Positions 24,240 through 29,262 of a stretch of 29,262 bases of DNA are shown here, in pieces. Source of the DNA: UBA1413 sp037447215 (GTDB lineage Bacteria; Bacteroidota; Bacteroidia; Bacteroidales; Prolixibacteraceae). Each line of letters opens with the position of its first letter. Position 1 is the first letter of the stretch. The DNA lies in NCBI GenBank assembly GCA_037447215.1, contig JBBIHB010000042.1, positions 1 through 29,262 of the forward strand. The letters run 5' to 3'. The translations under genes and the position numbers were made by a program. The notes under the pieces were generated by a model. That model was not told the DNA's origin and made no database searches. It saw only the letters and a program-made list of their open reading frames with translations.

Positions 24240-24965
24240 ATGCCAAAAAAAGTTGTTCATCTGCCCGACATAGGGAACATCATATTATTACAAAATTTAA
24301 GATCAACACGCCTTCGTTTAAGCGTTAAGTCAAATTTGTCAGTACAAGTTTCGTTTCCTACATATGTTACTTTTCAGGAAGCCACGCATTTTGTCATTAA
24401 ACAATCAAACTGGATTGCGGTTCAGAAACAAAAACTTACAGATATAAGATCGCGTAAAATCATCAATTTCCCTTTAAGGACGCGTTTTCATGAGGTAAAT
24501 TTACAACCCCATGGGGATAAATTTTCGGTAAGTCAGAAAAAATTTGATATAACCATCTTTTATCCTGAAACACTCTCTTCTGAAGATTCTCAAGTTCAAA
24601 CCTATATTGGTAAAATTATGGATGGGATTTACCGGTGGGAGGCAAAAAGGTTCCTCCCGCAAAGACTTGATTATCTTGCCGGATTAAATGGCCTGCATTA
24701 TAACAAAGTCAGCATCAGGTGCAATTCGAGTAATTGGGGAAGCTGTTCATCGAAAAACAATATTTCGCTCAATGCCCGGCTGATGAAGATCCCCGACCAC
24801 CTTATAGACTTTATCCTGCTTCACGAACTTGCTCATTCCAGGGTGAAGAACCACAGTGCTGAATTCTGGAAATTGCTTGATGCCCTGACCTGTGGAAAGG
24901 CAAAAATACTTACTTCAGAGGTGAAAAAATATTCAACTATATACGGTACCTTTAAAACCATTTGA
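24240..24965 (+). CDS. YgjP-like zinc metallopeptidase (DUF45 family)
   Basis: 241 aa from the ATG at 24240; the frame is open further upstream, but there it overlaps the divergent gene and promoter. The family signature is complete: HELAH (His195, Glu196, His199) and the third ligand His205 in KNHSAEFW, preceded by NWGSCSSKNNISLN, which corresponds to the conserved RWGSC motif of DUF45/SprT-like proteins. The N-terminal half is an all-beta region with STRLRLSVK. There is no signal peptide, so it acts in the cytoplasm. The E. coli relative YgjP lacks a firmly settled role; proteolysis of DNA-bound proteins has been discussed for related SprT-type enzymes. Only 8 nt separate it from the dGTPase gene, so both are probably on one transcript. 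Confidence 0.88.
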   Translation: MPKKVVHLPDIGNIILLQNLRSTRLRLSVKSNLSVQVSFPTYVTFQEATHFVIKQSNWIAVQKQKLTDIRSRKIINFPLRTRFHEVNLQPHGDKFSVSQKKFDITIFYPETLSSEDSQVQTYIGKIMDGIYRWEAKRFLPQRLDYLAGLNGLHYNKVSIRCNSSNWGSCSSKNNISLNARLMKIPDHLIDFILLHELAHSRVKNHSAEFWKLLDALTCGKAKILTSEVKKYSTIYGTFKTI

Positions 24966-24973
24966 ATTAAAAC

Positions 24974-26311
24974 ATGAATTGGGAACAATTACTTTCTGCC
25001 AGGAGATTTGGCAGCGACGATTCGGTGGGCAGTTTACTTTCCGAAGATCGCAGCCAGTTTCAGCGCGATTACGACCGGATAATTTTCTCACCTGCATTTC
25101 GGCGCCTTCAGAACAAGACACAGGTGTTTCCGCTGCCTGGCCGCATTTTCGTACACAACAGGCTCACCCATACCCTCGAAGTTGCCAGTGTTGGACGTTC
25201 GCTGGGTAACCGACTGGCCGAATTCCTTTTCTCGATCAAGGAGTTTGACGAAATATCAGGGATAAATGAGATTGGGGCTGTGGTTTCAGCAGCATGCCTT
25301 GCCCACGATATGGGAAACCCTCCTTTTGGACATTCGGGCGAATCGGCCATTTCGAATTACTTTTCACACGGAAACGGAATCCACCTGAAAAATGAAATGT
25401 CGGAAGCCGAATGGAAAGACTTCGTATATTTCGACGGAAATGCAAATGCCTTCAGATTGCTCTCTCATTCGTTCAATGGAAAACGAAAGGGAGGTTTTGC
25501 CTTAACCTACACCACTTTGGCCAGTATTGTAAAATATCCTTACGAGTCATTGGCGGCAGATAAGCCAAAATTTGGATTTTTTCAGTCTGAAGTAATGTTG
25601 TGGCTTATTATTGCTGAGGAATTGGGAATTCCATCCATACCAGGCGCTTCATTGATTTTTGAACGCCATCCGCTTGTCTATCTGGTCGAAGCAGCCGATG
25701 ATATATGTTACCAGATTATGGATATGGAAGATGCTTTCAGATTAGGTATTCTTTCTTATGAAGAAAGCTTGGAGCTTTTCATGAGGTTCCATATCGGTTC
25801 ATCAGCGGAAACTCATCAGTATATACATAAAACGTTAAGCAATGTAACCGACCCCAATGAACAGATTAGTTACCTGAGGGCAGGAATAATAGGAAAACTG
25901 ATTTCGGCCTGCTTCAATGAATTCGTGAAATACTACGATCAGATAATGTTTGGTTCATTCAGGGGTTCCTTGATGAAAAACCTGGAGCCACAATTGTTGG
26001 AAGCCCTCGAAAAAGTGAAAGAAATTTCGGTGTCAAAAATTTATAATCACCGTTCGGTAGTTGAAATCGAGATAGCAGGATATAAAATTATTGGTACGCT
26101 GATGGAAGAATTTTGCAATGCCATACTTAATCCGGATAAGCCTTTAAGCAAAAAAATACTGATGCTTTTCCCTGACCAGTACCGAAATACAAGCACTTCA
26201 ACATACACAAAAGTACAGTCGGTGATTGATTTTATTACTGGAATGACCGACGTTTTTGCCCTCGATTTATACAGAAAAATCAAAGGGATTAACCTTCCTG
26301 AGATTGTATGA
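24974..26311 (+). CDS. dgt: Deoxyguanosinetriphosphate triphosphohydrolase (dGTPase)
   Basis: 445 aa HD-domain enzyme that splits dGTP into deoxyguanosine and triphosphate, trimming the dNTP pool. The N-terminal FQRDYDRIIFSPAFRRLQNKTQVF is highly typical of the family and helps bind the nucleotide. Metal ligands are visible: His66 in NRLTHTLEV, His111-Asp112 in LAHDMGNPPFGH (with His120), and the later Asp in VEAADDICYQIMDMED. Length fits the short bacterial dGTPases without extra domains. The ATG at 24974 starts 8 nt after the metallopeptidase stop. A hairpin with an eight-T run follows the gene. Confidence 0.95.
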   Translation: MNWEQLLSARRFGSDDSVGSLLSEDRSQFQRDYDRIIFSPAFRRLQNKTQVFPLPGRIFVHNRLTHTLEVASVGRSLGNRLAEFLFSIKEFDEISGINEIGAVVSAACLAHDMGNPPFGHSGESAISNYFSHGNGIHLKNEMSEAEWKDFVYFDGNANAFRLLSHSFNGKRKGGFALTYTTLASIVKYPYESLAADKPKFGFFQSEVMLWLIIAEELGIPSIPGASLIFERHPLVYLVEAADDICYQIMDMEDAFRLGILSYEESLELFMRFHIGSSAETHQYIHKTLSNVTDPNEQISYLRAGIIGKLISACFNEFVKYYDQIMFGSFRGSLMKNLEPQLLEALEKVKEISVSKIYNHRSVVEIEIAGYKIIGTLMEEFCNAILNPDKPLSKKILMLFPDQYRNTSTSTYTKVQSVIDFITGMTDVFALDLYRKIKGINLPEIV

Positions 26312-26340
26312 GTTAATACTAAAGGAAATAAATCGGATAT

Positions 26341-26384
26341 TAAGGAATAAAATGAGATGATAATTCCTTATAAATCTTTTTTTT
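26341..26384 (+). terminator. Intrinsic terminator after dgt
   Basis: TAAGGAAT (26341-26348) pairs with ATTCCTTA (26363-26370) across a 14-nt loop, followed within 7 nt by eight T residues (26377-26384). The stem is AT-rich and the loop long, so strength may be moderate. Confidence 0.6.
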
Positions 26385-26417
26385 ACGAAATTTGCAGCCT
26401 GAAAATTCAAATTATTC

Positions 26418-27581
26418 ATGAGAAGAGAAAACAGGAGCAGCCGGCCGGGAGGTGACAGGCGGCAAAGAAATCAAAGACCTGACGGGCAAAGACCACAAAG
26501 ATTTCGGTCATCAGAAAGAAACAGCGAGGGTAGGAATCGTTCCTTTGGCGAAGATGGGCCCGGACGCAAAACCCCTGATGGAGACAGGGCTTCAGGCAGG
26601 ACAGGTTACCGCAGGGACAACGACAGAAGGCCTGGTGATCAGCGTGGACAGGGCCGTCGTTACGGAGAGATGCACACACCATCAGACAGGGGAAGACCCT
26701 CATCCGAAAGGCTTGAAGGCCGCCGCCGTGATACCGGCCCGAAAAAAGTAATACTGAAAAAAGAGCGCAGGCCATCGAAAGGTCAACTATTGCGCGAATT
26801 GGGATATGCCGACCACAAATCGTACAGGGAATCGATTCGAAATGCGACCTCTCCGGTACCACCGGCAAAAGGCGGCCTTATAAGGCTCAACAGGTTTATA
26901 TCGAATGCCGGGATCTGTTCGCGGCGCGAAGCCGATAAATACATTGCAGCCGGAGTCGTAAAAATAAATGGCCAGGTTGTTACCGAACTGGGTACAAAAG
27001 TTTCGCCCGACGATGAAGTACGCTTCGACGACAGGATAATAACCCCTGAAAGGAAGGTTTACCTGCTTTTGAACAAACCTAAAGACTTTGTGACTACAAC
27101 CGACGACCCGAATGCGGTTCAAACAGTAATGGACCTTATAAAAAATGCCTGCGAGGAACGAATTTACCCTGTGGGGCGCCTCGACAGGAATACAACAGGA
27201 CTTCTGCTGTTTACCAATGATGGCGACATGGCCAAACGGCTCTCACATCCGTCACATAAAGTTGAAAAGGTATATCAGGTTATTCTCGATAAAACTGTAT
27301 CTCCAAACGATTTACGGAAAATTGCCGATGGTATCGACCTTGAGGATGGTTTTATTGCTGCCGATGCCATTACTTATGTTGAAGGAATGGAAAAAAATGT
27401 GGTGGGTGTTGAAATACATTCGGGCCGAAACCGGATTGTCAGACGTATTTTCGAATACCTGGGGTATCGGATTAAAGCCCTTGACCGGGTTTCGTATGCA
27501 GGCCTCACCAAAAAGAACCTACCCCGTGGAAAATGGAGGTTCCTGAGCCCACCCGAAGTAAGTTTCCTTAAAATGAAATAA
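26418..27581 (+). CDS. rluB: rRNA pseudouridine synthase of the RsuA/RluB family with Arg/Gly-rich extension
   Basis: 387 aa. Residues 1 to about 120 are low complexity, rich in Arg, Gly, Asp and Ser (RRENRSSRPGGDRRQRNQR). This is a disordered, basic tail of a kind often seen on this enzyme in Bacteroidota and likely to bind RNA. Then comes an S4 RNA-binding domain (about 155-205, LNRFISNAGICSRREADKYI) and the catalytic domain with GRLDRNTTGLLLFTNDG; Asp256 is the catalytic Asp. SHPSHKVEKVYQV and GRNRIVRRIFEYLGY complete the family marks. It converts a uridine of 23S rRNA to pseudouridine; RluB (U2605 in E. coli) is the nearest guess, with RluE/RluF or RsuA activity possible. The start ATG at 26418 lies 33 nt after the T tract that ends dgt. 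Confidence 0.9.
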   Translation: MRRENRSSRPGGDRRQRNQRPDGQRPQRFRSSERNSEGRNRSFGEDGPGRKTPDGDRASGRTGYRRDNDRRPGDQRGQGRRYGEMHTPSDRGRPSSERLEGRRRDTGPKKVILKKERRPSKGQLLRELGYADHKSYRESIRNATSPVPPAKGGLIRLNRFISNAGICSRREADKYIAAGVVKINGQVVTELGTKVSPDDEVRFDDRIITPERKVYLLLNKPKDFVTTTDDPNAVQTVMDLIKNACEERIYPVGRLDRNTTGLLLFTNDGDMAKRLSHPSHKVEKVYQVILDKTVSPNDLRKIADGIDLEDGFIAADAITYVEGMEKNVVGVEIHSGRNRIVRRIFEYLGYRIKALDRVSYAGLTKKNLPRGKWRFLSPPEVSFLKMK

Positions 27582-27637
27582 TCCCACTATCATTGACCTG
27601 TAATTCCCTGATGGTTCTATAAACTAATTATTTTGAA

Positions 27638-28129
27638 ATGGAAAAACAGTTTCTGGAAATTGTAAAAAACAATCAGGGAATTATTCATAAAGTTTGCGGC
27701 ATTTACTGCGATAACGAAGATGACCGTAACGATCTGGTTCAGGAAATCCTGGCCCAGCTTTGGAAATCGTTCCCATCGTTCAGGAACGAATCAAAGTTTA
27801 CCACCTGGATGTACAGGGTTGCCCTGAACACCGCCATTACGTCTTTCAAAAAAAACAAACGAAAGCCTGATAATACACCACTAACCTATCAGAATTTTCT
27901 GATAGCCGATGATGGAAATGCTTCCGAAAAGGAAGAACACCTAAGGTTACTTAGAGATGCGGTTTCGAAACTGACAGGGATCGAAAAATCGATCATTTTA
28001 CTCTATCTCGAAGACAAAAACTATGAGGACATAGCAGAGATAACCGGTATCACTCAAAATTATGTACGTGTGAAAATGAACCGGATAAAAAAGAAACTAA
28101 AGTTATTAATGACATCAGAAGAAGATTAA
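27638..28129 (+). CDS. ECF-type RNA polymerase sigma factor
   Basis: 163 aa, normal for group IV sigma factors. Region 2 has DDRNDLVQEILAQLWKSFPSFRNESKFTTWMYRVALNTAI, with the DLVQE and W-x-x-F-x-x-x-s-k-F-x-t-W pattern that binds core polymerase and the -10 region. Region 4 is LTGIEKSIILLYLEDKNYEDIAEITGITQNYVRVKMNRIKKKL, a helix-turn-helix ending in the usual basic helix. The next gene starts 2 nt after its stop and encodes a membrane protein, so the pair is probably a sigma factor with its membrane-bound regulator. It is not near a SusCD pair, so glycan control is unlikely. Confidence 0.93.
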   Translation: MEKQFLEIVKNNQGIIHKVCGIYCDNEDDRNDLVQEILAQLWKSFPSFRNESKFTTWMYRVALNTAITSFKKNKRKPDNTPLTYQNFLIADDGNASEKEEHLRLLRDAVSKLTGIEKSIILLYLEDKNYEDIAEITGITQNYVRVKMNRIKKKLKLLMTSEED

Positions 28130-28131
28130 CC

Positions 28132-28788
28132 ATGGATATTAAAGACTTAAAGAAAGCATGGAATCAGGTTTCTGAGGACAGAACGGCCAAAGCCGAACTT
28201 ACTGAAGAAAGAATCAGGGAGTTACTTTCTTCCCGGACCGAAAACCTGATGGAAAGGATTGACAAAAACATCAGGATTGGTTTTGCCATTTTATTTGTAA
28301 TCATTGTATCCATTATTATATGTGATTTTATCGTGGTTAAAAATCCTGATTCAGTATCGGGTTCAACCATTCCGTTTTGGGTTACTATTCTCGACAGGGT
28401 TATAAACCTGATGATTTTCATTGTTTTCCTGATATTTGTTCTCCGCTATCGTCAGATCCGAAAAAAATGCGAAGTGGTTTGTAACCTTCGTCAGGCACTC
28501 GAAAAAGTAATCGAGATCTTTACCACCTATAACCGGCTTTTTGTTTTTGTTTTAATTATTTTCCTTCTTGCATCGGCAAGTGGTTACATTGCTGGATTTT
28601 ACAAAGGCATAAATTTTGAAAATCCTCAGGGGGCTTTTTTCCCTGTTGCCATTATTTCGGGTATCGTAACCCTGGCGCTTTTTACAGGGCTTTTGTTTCT
28701 GATCATACGCTGGATTTTCAGGAAAATGTATGGTAAATATCTTGATCGACTCAAGGAAACCCTAAAGGAACTCGATGAATTGGATTAA
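28132..28788 (+). CDS. Membrane protein paired with the ECF sigma factor, possible anti-sigma
   Basis: 218 aa, family not recognised. The first 45 residues are soluble and helical (MDIKDLKKAWNQVSED, ELTEERIRELLSSR). Four membrane segments follow: near residues 47-67 (FAILFVIIVSIIICDFIV), 82-103 (VINLMIFIVFLIFVL), 135-155 (LFVFVLIIFLLASASGYI) and 170-195 (FFPVAIISGIVTLALFTGLLFLII). It ends in a charged helix (YGKYLDRLKETLKELDELD). The gene begins 2 nt after the sigma stop, so it is translationally linked. A soluble N-terminus in the cytoplasm and several membrane helices are what a membrane-held anti-sigma would have, but no known anti-sigma zinc or FecR motif is visible. Confidence 0.75.
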   Translation: MDIKDLKKAWNQVSEDRTAKAELTEERIRELLSSRTENLMERIDKNIRIGFAILFVIIVSIIICDFIVVKNPDSVSGSTIPFWVTILDRVINLMIFIVFLIFVLRYRQIRKKCEVVCNLRQALEKVIEIFTTYNRLFVFVLIIFLLASASGYIAGFYKGINFENPQGAFFPVAIISGIVTLALFTGLLFLIIRWIFRKMYGKYLDRLKETLKELDELD

Positions 28789-28815
28789 TAACGAATATCC
28801 ATGCAAAAGTTGACT

Positions 28816-28846
28816 TTTGAATGTTTTCAGAGTAACTGTATTTTTG
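28816..28846 (+). promoter_or_regulatory. Promoter of the phosphohexomutase gene
   Basis: TTTG (28816-28819) and TATTTTTG (28839-28846) are separated by exactly 19 nt, a full match to the Bacteroidota pattern. The ATG lies 18 nt downstream of the -7 box. Confidence 0.7.
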
Positions 28847-28864
28847 TACCAAACCAAAATCGCA

Positions 28865-29262
28865 ATGGCATTAATAAAATCGATTTCAGGCATACGGGGA
28901 ACCATTGGAGGACGCCCCGGAGAAGGGCTCAGCCCGCTGGATGTGGTAAAATTTACGGCAGCGTATGCTACCTGGGCTGCCAGCAGCGCCCCTAACAAAC
29001 AACTCACCATTGTGGTTGGCCGCGATGCGCGTGTTTCGGGACCAATGGTCAGCTCGCTTGTGATTGCAACCCTTACCGCTATGGGCTGCAATGTGGTAAA
29101 TATCGGAATGGCAACCACCCCTACTACCGAAATTGCCGTGACAGAAGAAAAGGCCGATGGGGGAATTATCCTCACTGCCAGTCACAATCCCAAACAATGG
29201 AACGCATTAAAATTGCTCAACAAAAAAGGGGAGTTTCTATCGGCCAGCGATGGGAAAACCAT
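28865..29262 (+). CDS. glmM: Phosphoglucosamine mutase/phosphomannomutase, N-terminal part (3' end outside window)
   Basis: The frame opens at ATG 28865 and runs off the window end after 132 codons. The start IKSISGIRGTIGGRPGEGLSP is the GIRG signature of alpha-D-phosphohexomutases, in the form usual for Bacteroidota proteins annotated as GlmM. VVGRDARVSGPMV follows, and then the active-site loop GGIILTASHNPKQWNALK, whose Ser carries the phosphate during catalysis. GlmM turns glucosamine-6-phosphate into glucosamine-1-phosphate for UDP-GlcNAc synthesis; a phosphomannomutase role cannot be ruled out from the N-terminus alone. It has its own good promoter and is not part of the sialic acid locus, although GlcNAc from that locus would feed the same amino-sugar pool. 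Confidence 0.88.
   Translation, partial: MALIKSISGIRGTIGGRPGEGLSPLDVVKFTAAYATWAASSAPNKQLTIVVGRDARVSGPMVSSLVIATLTAMGCNVVNIGMATTPTTEIAVTEEKADGGIILTASHNPKQWNALKLLNKKGEFLSASDGKT

Noticed and set aside
26452..26751. Second open frame over the start of the pseudouridine synthase gene
   Set aside because: It arises from the Arg/Gly-rich, low-complexity codons of the N-terminal extension and has no recognisable domain.

Overview
The window is from a member of the Bacteroidota, probably class Bacteroidia. The evidence is a SusC/SusD outer-membrane pair, several promoter-like sites matching the Bacteroidota pattern (TTTG, about 19 nt, then TAnnTTTG), two Bacteroidota-type orphan AAA ATPases and a Bacteroides-style sialic-acid pathway. 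I cannot name the genus.

Left part (1-6199, + strand): a glycan-degradation cluster that is partly decayed. It holds the C-terminus of a GH42-like beta-galactosidase, a parallel beta-helix protein broken by two in-frame stops, an AT-rich DUF4143-type ATPase, a LamG-domain protein broken by a frameshift and a stop, and an intact Cys-type sulfatase.

Central part (6208-22560, - strand): a sialoglycan utilisation locus. In transcription order it has SusC, SusD, a GH33 sialidase, a GH20 beta-hexosaminidase, N-acetylneuraminate lyase, N-acylglucosamine 2-epimerase, a kelch-mutarotase/SSS symporter fusion and an NHS-family MFS permease. The inferred route is: release of terminal sialic acid and hexosamines outside the inner membrane, SusCD import, anomer conversion and Na+-coupled uptake, cleavage to ManNAc plus pyruvate, then epimerisation to GlcNAc. 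The kinase and later steps are not in the window. A second orphan ATPase gene sits on the + strand between the lyase and epimerase genes, behind three tandem palindromic repeats.

Control: a FadR-type GntR regulator (22689-23411, +) is divergent from susC. A perfect 21-bp palindrome lies between the two genes, exactly between two opposing -7-like boxes. It is a strong candidate operator for a NanR-like switch.

Right part (23486-29262): mostly housekeeping. It has an unknown 238-aa protein (-), a YgjP-like metallopeptidase, a dGTPase, an RluB-type pseudouridine synthase with a long Arg/Gly-rich N-terminus, an ECF sigma factor with a membrane partner, and the start of a GlmM-type phosphohexomutase running off the end. 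I saw no tRNA, rRNA, CRISPR array or transposase. No stretch over 300 bases lacks a gene or pseudogene.
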